Of a DNA stretch of 64,000 nt, positions 13,302 through 22,499 are shown in pieces. Made by a program: the position numbers and the translations under genes. Every line of letters begins with the position of its first letter. Within the stretch, counting starts at the first letter, position 1. The stretch is from assembly GCA_015068135.1 (NCBI GenBank), contig SVLB01000006.1:1-64000 (forward strand), in the 5' to 3' direction. Under the pieces are notes generated by a model. It worked only from the letters and a program-made list of their open reading frames with translations. It made no database searches and had not been told where the DNA came from. Source of the DNA: Oscillospiraceae bacterium. GTDB lineage: Bacteria > Bacillota > Clostridia > Oscillospirales > Oscillospiraceae.

Positions 13302-14342
13302 ATGGCACAAACTGCACCGGCAAAGAAAATGCTCATTATGAACATCCTGGATATCCTGAAGCGATACACAGACGAGGAACATAAGCTGAGTCAAAAGCAG
13401 ATCATGGATATTCTCTGGTCTGACTATGATATGGCTGCTGATCGCAAAACCGTTGCCCGGAATCTGTCAAACCTGATGGCGGCCGGTTACCCCATTGAAT
13501 GCAGGGATGATGTGGCACGCACCTACATTAACAAACAGGGCAAGAAAGAAACCAGCTATATTCTCTCTGACTTCTACCTGGAGCGAGACTTTACAGATGC
13601 CGAGCTGCGGCTGCTGATCGATAGCTTGCTGTTCTCCAAGCACATCCCCTATAGCCAGTGCAAAGAGCTTGTGGAAAAGTTGGAGGGCTTGAGTAACCGA
13701 TACTTCAAGTCCAGAGTGCGGTTTATCTCCACCATGGAGGAAACGAAGCCCAAGAATCCTCAGTTGTTTTACACCATTGAGATCATAGACGAAGCGATTG
13801 CCGCCGGCAAGCAGGTTGCCTTTACCTACAACGAGTACGGCACCGACAAAAAGCTGCACCCCAAGCGTGACCGGGAATACATCGTCAATCCCTATCAGAT
13901 GGCAGCTACCAACGGTCGGTATTACCTGATCGGCAATTATGATAAATACAACAACCTTGCCAATTACCGCATGGACCGGATCACTAACATCCGTCTGCTG
14001 GATACACCGATAAAGCCCAAGGAACAAGTGGAAGGTGGAAAGAACTTTTCGCTTCCCAAGCATATGGCAGAGCATCTGTATATGTTCAGCGGAGAAAGTG
14101 TTCCCGTGACCTTCCGGATGAACAAGGATATTTTAAACGATGTGATTGATTGGTTTGGATCGAATATTATCTTCTCTGATGAAACTGAAGGTGAGGTAAC
14201 TGCACGTGTTACCGTGAATAAGAGAGCGATGCGCTATTGGGCTCGACAGTACTGTGGTACCGTCAAACTCTTATCTCCTCCCGACTTGGTCGAAACAGTC
14301 AAATCCGACCTGCAATGGGCTTTGGAACAGTATGAGGTATGA
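13302..14342 (+). CDS. WYL-domain transcription regulator
   Basis: 346 residues from the ATG at 13302; GAGGTGATT lies just upstream, and an in-frame GTG at 13293 would fall inside that site. N-terminal winged helix-turn-helix (about 10-75): LSQKQIMDILWSDY, DRKTVARNLSNLMAAGYPIE. WYL domain (about 150-245) with VAFTYNEYG and NPYQMAATNGRYYLIGNYDK, and a C-terminal WCX part (about 250-345). WYL regulators sense nucleic acids or small ligands and often control phage-defence or DNA-damage genes. It may repress genes of this island; no operator was identified. The next gene begins 2 nt after its stop. Confidence 0.9.
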   Translation: MAQTAPAKKMLIMNILDILKRYTDEEHKLSQKQIMDILWSDYDMAADRKTVARNLSNLMAAGYPIECRDDVARTYINKQGKKETSYILSDFYLERDFTDAELRLLIDSLLFSKHIPYSQCKELVEKLEGLSNRYFKSRVRFISTMEETKPKNPQLFYTIEIIDEAIAAGKQVAFTYNEYGTDKKLHPKRDREYIVNPYQMAATNGRYYLIGNYDKYNNLANYRMDRITNIRLLDTPIKPKEQVEGGKNFSLPKHMAEHLYMFSGESVPVTFRMNKDILNDVIDWFGSNIIFSDETEGEVTARVTVNKRAMRYWARQYCGTVKLLSPPDLVETVKSDLQWALEQYEV

Positions 14343-14344
14343 AA

Positions 14345-15169
14345 ATGAAAAAAGAAGCTAATGCAACTGTATTTGTACAGTATGAAACTCGCACTGCGTT
14401 TTCTGTCCCCGAAGGGGTTGAGGTCATTGGCAAAAAGGCATTCTACAAATGCAAGGAATTAAAGAGGATCGTACTCCCGTCAACCCTTCGCATCATTGAA
14501 GAAAAAGCATTCGAGGGTTGCTCTGGGCTGGAAGAAATAGAGATTCCCGAAACTGTTACACAAATCGGTGCGCGGGCCTTTTATGGTTGTAAGCAGTTGA
14601 AGCAAATCAAGATTCCTGGCGGAGTAACCAAAATTGAAAAATCCGTATTTGAAAACTGTTCAAGTTTGGAAACAGTAGATTTGCCCGACTCTGTTAATCA
14701 AATCCACGACCGGGCATTTATGATGTGTGAAAAGCTACACAGCATTAATATCCCAAATACATTGATTATGGTCGGCGATATGGCGTTTAAGAGATGCACA
14801 GAGTTTGATCATTTTCCGTTTTGTAAGGATCTTGAAAGCGTGGGCATGGAAGCTTTTTTGTGTTGCAGAAATCTAAAGGACATTTGTTTTTCCAATAAGC
14901 TAAAACACTTGGGTACACATGTCTTTTCCGGTTGTTGCCGCTTGCAGCGTGCCACGATTGCCGGAACCATAGATAAAATTCCAGCCTTTGCATTTTCGGG
15001 TTGTGCAGATTTGGTTGATGTAAAAATTCCGGATAGTGTGAAAAGCATTGAATTCCGTGCATTTGATAGATGCAAAAAGTTAGCAACCATAAATCGTCCA
15101 CGCTCTTTGGAAAGAATAGATTCAACGGCTTTTGATGAAACCGGCATCAAGCGGAGTGACCTGTTATAA
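14345..15169 (+). CDS. BspA-type leucine-rich-repeat protein, cytoplasmic
   Basis: 274 residues with about nine LRR_5 (Treponema/BspA) repeats of 23 residues, for example KAFYKCKELKRIVLPSTLRI, EEIEIPETVTQIGARAFYGC and DVKIPDSVKSIEFRAFDRC. Such domains usually mediate protein binding. Most BspA proteins are secreted, but this one has no signal peptide and no anchor, so it is probably cytoplasmic. Start chosen at the second ATG because GAGGT lies 6 nt upstream; the first ATG (14339) overlaps the WYL stop. The two genes are probably translationally coupled. Confidence 0.85.
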   Translation: MKKEANATVFVQYETRTAFSVPEGVEVIGKKAFYKCKELKRIVLPSTLRIIEEKAFEGCSGLEEIEIPETVTQIGARAFYGCKQLKQIKIPGGVTKIEKSVFENCSSLETVDLPDSVNQIHDRAFMMCEKLHSINIPNTLIMVGDMAFKRCTEFDHFPFCKDLESVGMEAFLCCRNLKDICFSNKLKHLGTHVFSGCCRLQRATIAGTIDKIPAFAFSGCADLVDVKIPDSVKSIEFRAFDRCKKLATINRPRSLERIDSTAFDETGIKRSDLL

Positions 15170-15191
15170 CACTAACCGTCACTAACAGTAA

Positions 15192-15284
15192 AAGTGCCTC
15201 CATGTTCGCATATTGACACCTAATGATTTAGCACAGGCTGTAAAAGATGATTTGCAGAACGCGCTCAATAACTACCAAGCTTAA
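15192..15284 (+). pseudogene. 3' fragment of a second WYL-regulator gene
   Basis: In one frame the last codons read HVRILTPNDLAQAVKDDLQ, then NALNNYQA and TAA. They line up with the C-terminus of the intact WYL protein upstream (TVKLLSPPDLVETVKSDLQ, then WALEQYEV). In-frame stop at 15189-15191 and no start, so only a decayed C-terminal end remains. It suggests duplication of a WYL gene, then loss, or recombination between two relatives. Confidence 0.7.
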
Positions 15285-15290
15285 ACAAAA

Positions 15291-15644
15291 ATGTTTTGTC
15301 AATTGGGAGAAACAAAGAAGTTGTCTGTTACACGGAAAGATGTGACAGGAGACCCTCACTTTTGCGTCTTGGATTGCTGCCAGGTTATTCAGTACATGCC
15401 CGAATATGCAGCAGAATGCTTTGTCGAGGACGAAAGCAAAGACTTGATTTTTACCGCCTCCCAGTATGCGGTCAGAATTTTTCTGGAGAATCTTCGCAGT
15501 CATTGGCATTTTGATGAGTACCAACCCGTTCTTACCGACGAAATGGGATTCTGTGATGATGAGCGCGCCTACCCCTATAATGTTGAAACCGGTGACCTGT
15601 CTGACTTGCAAAAACTTGCCCAGTACCGCGCCTCCTGGGATTGA
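15291..15644 (+). CDS. Unknown protein, 117 residues
   Basis: Begins MFCQLGETKKLSVTRKDVTG and includes CQVIQYMPEYAAECFVED, IRIF-like helix AVRIFLENLRSHWHF and ETGDLSDLQKLAQYRASWD. No clear ribosome site precedes the ATG and the start lies right after the WYL remnant, so the 5' end may have been reshaped by recombination. No domain recognised. It could be a truncated relic rather than a working gene. Confidence 0.5.
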   Translation: MFCQLGETKKLSVTRKDVTGDPHFCVLDCCQVIQYMPEYAAECFVEDESKDLIFTASQYAVRIFLENLRSHWHFDEYQPVLTDEMGFCDDERAYPYNVETGDLSDLQKLAQYRASWD

Positions 15645-15695
15645 GTTCGCTAATAAAACACTCATAAACGAAAAAACAAAAGTGTGGTGTAAAAA

Positions 15696-16883
15696 ATGCT
15701 CCATATACTGGAAGAAATTTTGAGCAACAGCAGTTCTGGAATCAAGAATAATGAAAGCACTTTTTTGTCTGTCATTGGCAGAAGCTATGATGAAGACTTG
15801 ATTTCCCGAATAGTTGCATATTGCCTTGCAAAGGACACATCCCTTATTAAAAAGTTGATTGAACGCTATGTTCACAAACATTTGAATGACCAAGCACTTA
15901 TTGATATTTCATCGATCAAAGATGTATTGGTTAGCCCGGAAAAGGCGATGGGCTTAGGTCGAGCTGATATTTTTGTGAGTCTAACAGATGCAAATAATCA
16001 AATGATTACCCTCACAATCGAAAATAAAATATATAGCTATGAGCACATGACCGGAGACCAATATCAGACACAGGTATACTATGATTGGGTAACACAACAA
16101 CCCATGTATGCAGATGCAATTAATATTTTCTACTACTTGAGGCCGGATTATAATTACTCTGTTGCGCAATGTGCGGCTTTTGAGAATCTGTCTTATATTG
16201 ATGTGCTTGGAATGCTTAGTGCTTGCGATGATGTCATTATTCGAGATTTTGCAACCCATATTAATTATGCACTGAGAGGTGATACTATGACTTTCGACCC
16301 TGTAGAAAAACTTTTGCTGAACAATTACAAAGCCTTTGAAGAAAAGCGGGCTGAGGCTACAAAGAAGGTAAAAGCATACCAAGACATGCTTATACAGAAA
16401 ATCGTTGATAGATTAGATCTGGTAATCGTTGATTGGCGAAAACTGCAACTAGAAGGTAAACCGGATTTTCTCTGTGAGAAAGAGCATTACGGTGCTGGTA
16501 TAGGCTCTTATCGGCTTTACAAAGAAAACTGGTATAAAGAAAATGAGCACTATTTTTATGTGGAAATAAAGTTTGAGTTCGGCTGTATGGATCAGATATC
16601 CTTTCAATGCACCTTGCGTGATGACGAAAAAGGAAAGCATGATCATAGCGTTCCCAAGTTCCTTTATAACAATCCCGATATCAAAATTGCAGAAATAGAC
16701 GGAAAGTATCGTGTGATAGAAAAGCAACCTTTTTTTGTCGAGGACTGGGGTTCGCCTGCTTGGGAAACACAGTTTGTTGAGGCGGCAGTACAGTATTTGA
16801 AGTCGTATATGGTGCGTATGGATCAGGTGTTTGCAGAATATCAGAATTTCAAAACAACTGAAATGCAAAAAAACAACACTTAG
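15696..16883 (+). CDS. PD-(D/E)XK-type nuclease-like protein
   Basis: 395 residues. Near 89-125 it shows the layout of a PD-(D/E)XK core: GRADIFVSL (acidic residue), then ITLTIENKIYSYEH (E-x-K), then QYQTQVYYDW. This is the pattern of the PDDEXK_4 group, where a GExRxDI motif is followed by IENKI and QLxxY. The C-terminal part (from about 235) has mixed alpha/beta content and no recognised domain. A restriction-like or defence nuclease is likely; specificity is unknown. The ribosome site is weak. Followed 13 nt later by the gene at 16897, probably co-transcribed. Confidence 0.72.
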   Translation: MLHILEEILSNSSSGIKNNESTFLSVIGRSYDEDLISRIVAYCLAKDTSLIKKLIERYVHKHLNDQALIDISSIKDVLVSPEKAMGLGRADIFVSLTDANNQMITLTIENKIYSYEHMTGDQYQTQVYYDWVTQQPMYADAINIFYYLRPDYNYSVAQCAAFENLSYIDVLGMLSACDDVIIRDFATHINYALRGDTMTFDPVEKLLLNNYKAFEEKRAEATKKVKAYQDMLIQKIVDRLDLVIVDWRKLQLEGKPDFLCEKEHYGAGIGSYRLYKENWYKENEHYFYVEIKFEFGCMDQISFQCTLRDDEKGKHDHSVPKFLYNNPDIKIAEIDGKYRVIEKQPFFVEDWGSPAWETQFVEAAVQYLKSYMVRMDQVFAEYQNFKTTEMQKNNT

Positions 16884-16896
16884 GAGAATGATCATT

Positions 16897-17460
16897 ATGC
16901 AAGAATATATTTGGATTCTGTGCGAAGAATTAGATCCGACGGAAAGCTTTGATGAAACAAGAGCAAAGAATATTTGGACATTTAATGATTTTGAGGCAGC
17001 AAAGACCGCTCTGCGGCAGCTGATGCGCACCAGAGCCTGCACAGAAAACAAGGTCTTTGACGGAAAAGGCGGGATCCGTGGCTTGACAGAACGGATTCAG
17101 GAAGCAATTAGCTGGGGAGAAAGCGATCTGGAACATGACGGTCGTGCAATTTTGAAGGGCTTGCACGATATGTTTATAGAGGGAAAACCATTTCCGGCAG
17201 AGCACGATGAAGGAATTGGCTGGTCGGCTTTTGGGTTCGATTGCTGTTACGATCTAGACGCCTATGGTGAATACTATTTCTCTGTAAGTGGTGATGGTGG
17301 CGGTATTGATCCCAGAATCTACATCAACACCTTCCAAATGGATGATCCGGAAAAAACATATATCTGCCGTTTGGACTGCAAATTTGACGAATGGGATGAC
17401 GAAGACAACGGCTTCTGGGCTGTTACATTAAAGCGCGCAACATTAAACCAGTTTCCTTAA
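16897..17460 (+). CDS. Unknown acidic protein next to the nuclease
   Basis: 187 residues from the ATG at 16897 (TAGGAGA 9 nt upstream; the ATG at 16888 touches the ribosome site). Starts MQEYIWILCEELDPTESFDE. Rich in Asp, Glu, Gly and aromatics: DGRAILKGLHDMFIEGKPFP, YYFSVSGDGGGIDPRIYINT, DEWDDEDNGFWAVTLKRA. No domain recognised. Adjacency to the nuclease suggests a partner or immunity role, with no direct proof. Confidence 0.75.
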   Translation: MQEYIWILCEELDPTESFDETRAKNIWTFNDFEAAKTALRQLMRTRACTENKVFDGKGGIRGLTERIQEAISWGESDLEHDGRAILKGLHDMFIEGKPFPAEHDEGIGWSAFGFDCCYDLDAYGEYYFSVSGDGGGIDPRIYINTFQMDDPEKTYICRLDCKFDEWDDEDNGFWAVTLKRATLNQFP

Positions 17461-17493
17461 TCGCGACAACTTGATGTTGATGCCCAACTTTTA

Positions 17494-17533
17494 CCCCATC
17501 GGGGATGGTAGAATGAAACCATTGCCGATGGGG
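17494..17533 (+). terminator. Terminator hairpin at the island's right end
   Basis: CCCCATCGGGGATGGT pairs with ACCATTGCCGATGGGG (16 positions, 2 mismatches), followed by CACTTTTTCC. It shares CCCCATCGGG with the island repeat and may be a distant relative. Confidence 0.75.
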
Positions 17534-17654
17534 CACTTTTTCCGCATAGCTAATGATATTGTTGAATTACCGCAAATTAAAGGAGGTAATTCAAAATACA
17601 CTTGCATTTATCCCAGCGCGGGTATGCTGTATTTAAAAAGTTTTCATAATTATC

Positions 17655-17683
17655 TTGAGAAACGGGGCGTACTGTGTTATAAT
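17655..17683 (+). promoter_or_regulatory. Sigma-A-type promoter of ychF
   Basis: TTGAGA (17655-17660), 17-nt spacer, TATAAT (17678-17683), 35 nt before the ychF ATG. The stretch 17461-17718 holds this promoter and the terminator but no convincing gene. Confidence 0.82.
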
Positions 17684-17718
17684 TGCTTGAAATACAGCTT
17701 GAAGGAGCATGAGATAAT

Positions 17719-18816
17719 ATGAAATTAGGTATCGTAGGACTGCCCAATGTGGGCAAATCCACTTTGTTCAATGCCATTACCAATGCCGGTGTACCTGCCG
17801 ACAACTACGCCTTCTGCACCATCGATCCCAATGTGGGTGTAGTTTCCGTTCCCGATGAGCGACTTTCCTGGCTGTCCGATTTCTACAGCCCCAAGAAGAC
17901 CACCCCTGCGGTGATCGAGTTTGTGGATATTGCCGGTCTTGTGAAGGGTGCTTCCAAGGGTGAAGGCCTGGGCAACAAGTTCTTGAGCAATATCCGCACC
18001 ACCGACGCCATCGTCCATGTGGTGCGCTGTTTCGAAGATTCCAACGTCACCCATGTGGAGGGCAGTACCGATCCTCTGCGTGATATTGACATCATCAACA
18101 TGGAGCTTGTGATGGCCGACATTGAAATGGTGGAGCGGCGCATCGACAAGGCGCAAAAGGCCTGCAAGGGCGGCGACAAGAAGTTTGTCCATGAAGTGGA
18201 TCTGTTTACCGAACTGCTGGCTCATCTGAACGAGGGCAAGCTGGCCCGCACCTTCGACTGCTCTGACGATGACAGGGCACTGATCGCCACCTCCGATCTT
18301 CTGACCCTGAAAAAGACCATTTATGTGGGCAATCTGGCAGAAAACGAGATCAACGAGCCGGAAAACAACCGCCACTACATGGCGGTCAAGTCCCTGGCTC
18401 AGGAGGAGGGCAGTCAGCTGCTCCCCATTTGTGCCAAACTGGAAGCTGACATCGCCGAGCTGGACGATCCTGATGAGAAGGCCATGTTCATGGAGGAGCT
18501 GGGGGTCACCGAAAGCGGCTTGGACAAGCTCATCCGCAGCTCCTACGCCTTGCTGGGCCTGATCTCCTTCCTGACTGCCGGTACGGACGAATGCCGCGCC
18601 TGGACCATTAAGAACGGTACCAAGGCTCCTCAGGCTGCCGGTAAGATCCACACCGACTTTGAGCGCGGCTTTATCCGTGCCGAGGTCATTGCCTTCCAGG
18701 ATATGAAGGAATGCGGCACCATGGCAAACGCCAAGGCCCTGGGCAAGGTCCGCAGTGAGGGAAAGGAATACGTCATGAAGGACGGCGATATCGTCAACTT
18801 CCTGTTTAATGTGTGA
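17719..18816 (+). CDS. ychF: Redox-regulated ATPase/GTPase YchF
   Basis: 365 residues, full length. An Obg-family P-loop NTPase associated with ribosomes and stress responses. G1 is GLPNVGKSTLFNA (7-19), G3 DIAGLVKGASKGEGLGNKFL, and the C-terminal TGS domain ends GKVRSEGKEYVMKDGDIVNF. YchF proteins prefer ATP because the NKxD G4 motif is altered; here the expected region reads YVGNLAENE. GAAGGAG ribosome site. It is the first core gene after the island and marks a clear change to more GC-rich codon use. Confidence 0.97.
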   Translation: MKLGIVGLPNVGKSTLFNAITNAGVPADNYAFCTIDPNVGVVSVPDERLSWLSDFYSPKKTTPAVIEFVDIAGLVKGASKGEGLGNKFLSNIRTTDAIVHVVRCFEDSNVTHVEGSTDPLRDIDIINMELVMADIEMVERRIDKAQKACKGGDKKFVHEVDLFTELLAHLNEGKLARTFDCSDDDRALIATSDLLTLKKTIYVGNLAENEINEPENNRHYMAVKSLAQEEGSQLLPICAKLEADIAELDDPDEKAMFMEELGVTESGLDKLIRSSYALLGLISFLTAGTDECRAWTIKNGTKAPQAAGKIHTDFERGFIRAEVIAFQDMKECGTMANAKALGKVRSEGKEYVMKDGDIVNFLFNV

Positions 18817-19700
18817 TGAAACAAAAATTTCGGGGCATTGGTGCCCTTCTCCTGGCGACCCTCATTTGGGGCAGTACCTTTGTGGCCCAAAGTGCGGGTA
18901 TGGACCTGATCGGTCCCTTTACCTTCCAGGCAGTACGCTGCTTTTTGGCGGTACTGGTCCTGGTCCCGGCGACCCTTTTCTTTGAGCGAAAAGATCTTGG
19001 CAATTTCATTGCCCGATGGAAGGACCCTCAGCTTTGGAAAGCAGGACTCCTCTGCGGCGGTGCGCTGTTTATAGCCGCTGGACTTCAGCAGGTGGGGCTT
19101 GTGTATACCGATGCGGGAAAAGCCGGTTTTATCACCGCTCTATACATCGTCATCGTTCCCCTGATCGCTATTTTCCTGGGCAGAAAGCCTACTGTACTTA
19201 CTGTCATTTCTATTGTGATCGCCGTTGCCGGTATGTATCTTCTGTGCTGTGCCGGTGCAAGCGGCATTCAATTGGGAGATGTGTTGCTTCTTCTGTGCGC
19301 GTTTGCCTTCGCGGTCCAGATCACCTTGATCGACCGGTATGTGGACAAAGTGGACAGTCTGCGGCTCAACTGCATTCAGGCTTTGGTCACCGCGGTGTTG
19401 TCCGGGCTGTTCATGCCCTTTGAGACGGTGGATATGGGACTGATCCTGCAGTGCTGGCTTCCCATCTGCTATGCCGGCATCGGCTCTATGGGCATTGCCT
19501 ACACCCTGCAGATCGTAGGTCAGCGGCATTTGGATCCCACCCCCGCTTCCCTGCTCATGAGTTTGGAATCGGTATTCGCTGTGGTATTCGGCGCACTGCT
19601 GCTGAATGAAACCATGACATTCTGGGAGGCTTGCGGCTGTGTACTGGTTTTTTCCGCTGTGATCCTGTCACAGATCCCAACAAAACGAACTGCTTGTTAA
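18816..19700 (+). CDS. EamA/DMT-family transporter
   Basis: 294 residues with about ten hydrophobic segments in two EamA halves: LLATLIWGSTFVAQSAGMD and TFQAVRCFLAVLVLVPATLF in the first, and SLLMSLESVFAVVFGALLL in the second. The drug/metabolite transporter superfamily exports small metabolites or amino acids; the substrate cannot be told. Its ATG overlaps the ychF stop (TGATG), so it is translationally coupled. An in-frame GTG three bases earlier is an alternative start. Confidence 0.92.
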   Translation: MKQKFRGIGALLLATLIWGSTFVAQSAGMDLIGPFTFQAVRCFLAVLVLVPATLFFERKDLGNFIARWKDPQLWKAGLLCGGALFIAAGLQQVGLVYTDAGKAGFITALYIVIVPLIAIFLGRKPTVLTVISIVIAVAGMYLLCCAGASGIQLGDVLLLLCAFAFAVQITLIDRYVDKVDSLRLNCIQALVTAVLSGLFMPFETVDMGLILQCWLPICYAGIGSMGIAYTLQIVGQRHLDPTPASLLMSLESVFAVVFGALLLNETMTFWEACGCVLVFSAVILSQIPTKRTAC

Positions 19701-19726
19701 TTGTACGCCATAAAGGAGGAATTATC

Positions 19727-20953
19727 ATGCGACCTTTGGAAGGATTGAAAGTAATCGAAATGGGTGTATATGTTGCCGCACCCGGTGTTACCCGTCTTTT
19801 CGCCGACTGGGGTGCGGAAGTCATTAAGATTGAAGCTCCCACAGGAGACAACGCCCGGATCGGCGGTTATTCCATCCATTTGCCTGCAAGGCCGGATTGC
19901 AATCCCACCTTTTCCCTCCCCAACTCCGGTAAAAAGCTGATCAGCCTGAATCTGAAGACCCCTGAGGGGATGGAAGTTATGGAAAAGCTTTTGGCCGATG
20001 CGGACATTTTTATCAGCAACAACCGATACGGCGGTCTGTCCCGGCTGGGCCTGGACTACGAAAGTCTGCACGCACGGTATCCCCGTCTTATCTGTGGGTA
20101 TGTAAACGGCTACGGATTTGAAGGTCCGGACAAAGACCGCCCCGGATTTGATATGACCAGCTTTTGGGCAACCAGCGGCATTCTCAACGCCATGCGCGAT
20201 CCGGAAAATCCCCCTCGTTTCCCGCCCCCCGGTGTTGGCGACACCGCCACTTCGGGTATGCTGGCGGCAGGTGTTTTGGCGGCAGTGATCAAACGGTATT
20301 CTACCGGTGAGGGATCCAAGGTAACCACCTCTTTGATGGCCACGGGCATTTGGTGCAATTATTCCCACGTCACCGCAGGTCAGGACCGGAAGCTTCCCGA
20401 TACGCAGGAGCCCTTCCGCACCCCGTATCCTTTCAAGCAGTGGAAAAATCCCTTCTATCATGTATACCGATGCAAGGGAGAACGGCTGTTCTTCCTTTTG
20501 GGTGGATCCTACGGAAAATTACCGCTTACATTGGAAGCCTTGGGACTTGACGATCTGGTCGGTGATCCCAGATATGCCAACCATGCAGCCATGCAGAAAA
20601 ACAGCGACTACTTATATGACCGCATGATCGAAAAATTCCTGGAAAAGACCGCAGAGGAATGGAGCGAGATCCTTCAGCCCCTGGACATCTCCTTTGAGAT
20701 CCTTTCTACCAACTGTGATGTTTCCAAAAGCGAGCAGGCTTGGGCCAACGGTTATCTGACCCATATGGAATTCCCCGACGGAAACTCCTATATCGCCCCC
20801 AACACACCCGTGGATTTCTCCGATTGCGAGAAGGCCCAAAGCCGTCATGTTGGTGGGATTGGCTGTGATACCCGGCAGGTTTTGGCCCAGCTGGGCTACA
20901 CACCGGAGCAGATCCAGGAGCTTTTGGGCCGGGGCGCTGCAATAGAAAAGTAA
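19727..20953 (+). CDS. Class III (CaiB/BaiF) CoA-transferase
   Basis: 408 residues from the ATG at 19727 (AAAGGAGGA upstream). Family features: LEGLKVIEMGVYVAAPGVTR, LFADWGAEVIKIEAPTGD, LNLKTPEGMEVMEKLLADAD, and the catalytic Asp in PGFDMTSFWATSG. These enzymes move CoA between organic acids through an acyl-aspartate intermediate. In gut Clostridia relatives act on hydroxy acids, bile acids or carnitine; the neighbours give no hint here. An upstream in-frame extension to 19631 overlaps the transporter gene and is rejected. Confidence 0.92.
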   Translation: MRPLEGLKVIEMGVYVAAPGVTRLFADWGAEVIKIEAPTGDNARIGGYSIHLPARPDCNPTFSLPNSGKKLISLNLKTPEGMEVMEKLLADADIFISNNRYGGLSRLGLDYESLHARYPRLICGYVNGYGFEGPDKDRPGFDMTSFWATSGILNAMRDPENPPRFPPPGVGDTATSGMLAAGVLAAVIKRYSTGEGSKVTTSLMATGIWCNYSHVTAGQDRKLPDTQEPFRTPYPFKQWKNPFYHVYRCKGERLFFLLGGSYGKLPLTLEALGLDDLVGDPRYANHAAMQKNSDYLYDRMIEKFLEKTAEEWSEILQPLDISFEILSTNCDVSKSEQAWANGYLTHMEFPDGNSYIAPNTPVDFSDCEKAQSRHVGGIGCDTRQVLAQLGYTPEQIQELLGRGAAIEK

Positions 20954-20968
20954 TTCAGCCAATATACA

Positions 20969-21017
20969 AATAATCGCACAAAGTTTGCAAAGCAGATGCA
21001 AAATTTGTGCGATTATT
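20969..21017. terminator. Bidirectional terminator between convergent genes
   Basis: AATAATCGCACAAA and TTTGTGCGATTATT form a 14-bp outer stem with an inner TTTGC/GCAAA pairing, and A/T tracts on both sides. It serves the CoA-transferase and the leftward pepD. Confidence 0.85.
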
Positions 21018-21045
21018 ATTATTCTCTTAAACTTGTGTCACAGCA

Positions 21046-22488
21046 TTACAATGCCTTCAGTACTTCCAAAAGGAAGTTCCAGGTGCGTTCCGTGGAGTCG
21101 ATCTCCAAAGCCTCCCGGCTGGTGTGGATATCGTGCATATTGGGTCCGATGGACACGCAGTCCAGGCCCGGAAGCTTTTCACTGAGCAAGCCGCATTCCA
21201 GCCCCGCATGGATGGCTACCACCTGGGGAGCCGTGCCGTACATCCGGGTATAGATATCCACCATGGTATCCCGCAGAGGAGAGTTTTTCCGGTACTCCCA
21301 GGCAGGATAATCGCCCCGCTCTTCCGTAGTGGCACCGTAAAACTCCGCCACCTGGCGAAGCTTTTCCAGCAGTTCCTTTTTTTCCTGCTCCACAGAGCTT
21401 CTCACCGCAAAGGTCAGCTCCAAATTATCGGACAGCCGGGCAATGCCCAGGTTCAGGCTGGTCTGCACCAAGCCCTCAATATCCTGGCTCCAGGTCTGCA
21501 CGCCATTGGGAACAGAATTGAGCAGTGCGATCACCTTGGCAGAGTCCTCTGTAGAAAGGGCATTGCCTCCAAAGGCCTCCACATCGTCACCCCGGACGAC
21601 AGCCTCCGGCTCGTCGTATTCCTTGCGGATACGCTCCTGCAAAGCGGCGGCAACATCATTGATCCGCTCGATATACATTCCCAAAGCAACCAGGGTCACC
21701 GTGCAGGAACGGGGAATGGCATTATCCTTGGCACCGCCCTCCAGCTTGGTGATGCACACGGGCATCAGCTTTTGGACCTCTCCCAAAAACTCCCCCATGA
21801 CCTTATTGGCATTGGCTCGGTTTTTGTGGATCTCCACACCGGAGTGACCGCCCTGAAGACCTTCCACAGTCAGCTTTACGCAAGGGCCGTAGACCGCCCG
21901 GCGGGAGATGGGAAGACGGATAGCGCTTCTGCAACCCCCTGCGCAGGAAACTGTGAATACGCCCTCATCCTCAGAGTCAATATTGATCATAGTTCGGCCC
22001 TTCAAAGAAGACAGATCGATCCCGGTGGCGCCGTCCATGCCGGTTTCTTCATCCACAGTCAGGATCACTTCCAACGGCGGATGAGGAATGGTCGTATCCT
22101 CCAAAAGCGCCATGGCAAAGGCAACCGCTATGCCGTCATCACCGCCCAGGGTCGTCCCCTTGGCAAAAACCACCTTGCCGTCATGGGCAATATCCAGTCC
22201 ATCTGTCTGCAGATCCAAAGAACAGCTTTCGTCCTTTTCGCAGACCATGTCCAAATGCCCCTGAAGGATCACCGGAGCGCGGTCTTCATAGCCCCGGGAG
22301 GCCTTACCGAATAACAGCACATTATTCAGTGCATCCTGCACAAATTGGATGCCCTGGCTTTTGGCCCAGGAAACCACGTAATCGCTGATGGCCTTGGTGT
22401 TGCCGGAGCCGTGGGGAATGGCGCACAGCTTTTCAAAATGCGCCCAAACCCTTTCGGGGGCAAGACCTGCCAATTTTACTGCTTCCAT
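21046..22488 (-). CDS. pepD: Aminoacyl-histidine dipeptidase (M20C)
   Basis: 480 residues, full length. Zinc dipeptidase acting on Xaa-His and other dipeptides. Metal and catalytic motifs in order: QGHLDMVCEK (His and Asp), GTTLGGDDGIAVA (bridging Asp), TVDEETGMDGA (catalytic Glu plus metal Glu), IDSEDEG (Asp), QGGHSGVEI in the lid domain, and a C-terminal AIHAGLECGLL with the last His. Cytoplasmic. The gene starts 12 nt downstream of the lipoprotein gene, so it probably sits in one leftward operon with it. Confidence 0.95.
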   Translation of the reverse strand: MEAVKLAGLAPERVWAHFEKLCAIPHGSGNTKAISDYVVSWAKSQGIQFVQDALNNVLLFGKASRGYEDRAPVILQGHLDMVCEKDESCSLDLQTDGLDIAHDGKVVFAKGTTLGGDDGIAVAFAMALLEDTTIPHPPLEVILTVDEETGMDGATGIDLSSLKGRTMINIDSEDEGVFTVSCAGGCRSAIRLPISRRAVYGPCVKLTVEGLQGGHSGVEIHKNRANANKVMGEFLGEVQKLMPVCITKLEGGAKDNAIPRSCTVTLVALGMYIERINDVAAALQERIRKEYDEPEAVVRGDDVEAFGGNALSTEDSAKVIALLNSVPNGVQTWSQDIEGLVQTSLNLGIARLSDNLELTFAVRSSVEQEKKELLEKLRQVAEFYGATTEERGDYPAWEYRKNSPLRDTMVDIYTRMYGTAPQVVAIHAGLECGLLSEKLPGLDCVSIGPNMHDIHTSREALEIDSTERTWNFLLEVLKAL

Positions 22489-22499
22489 TTTTTGTCTCC

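Noticed and set aside
17471-17722. 83-codon ORF before ychF
   Set aside because: It spans the terminator hairpin and the ychF promoter, has no ribosome site, and its composition looks random.
18816-18890. Attachment site or tRNA at the island's right border
   Set aside because: No tRNA gene, direct repeat or integrase is visible between 17460 and ychF; the border is judged from gene content and composition only.
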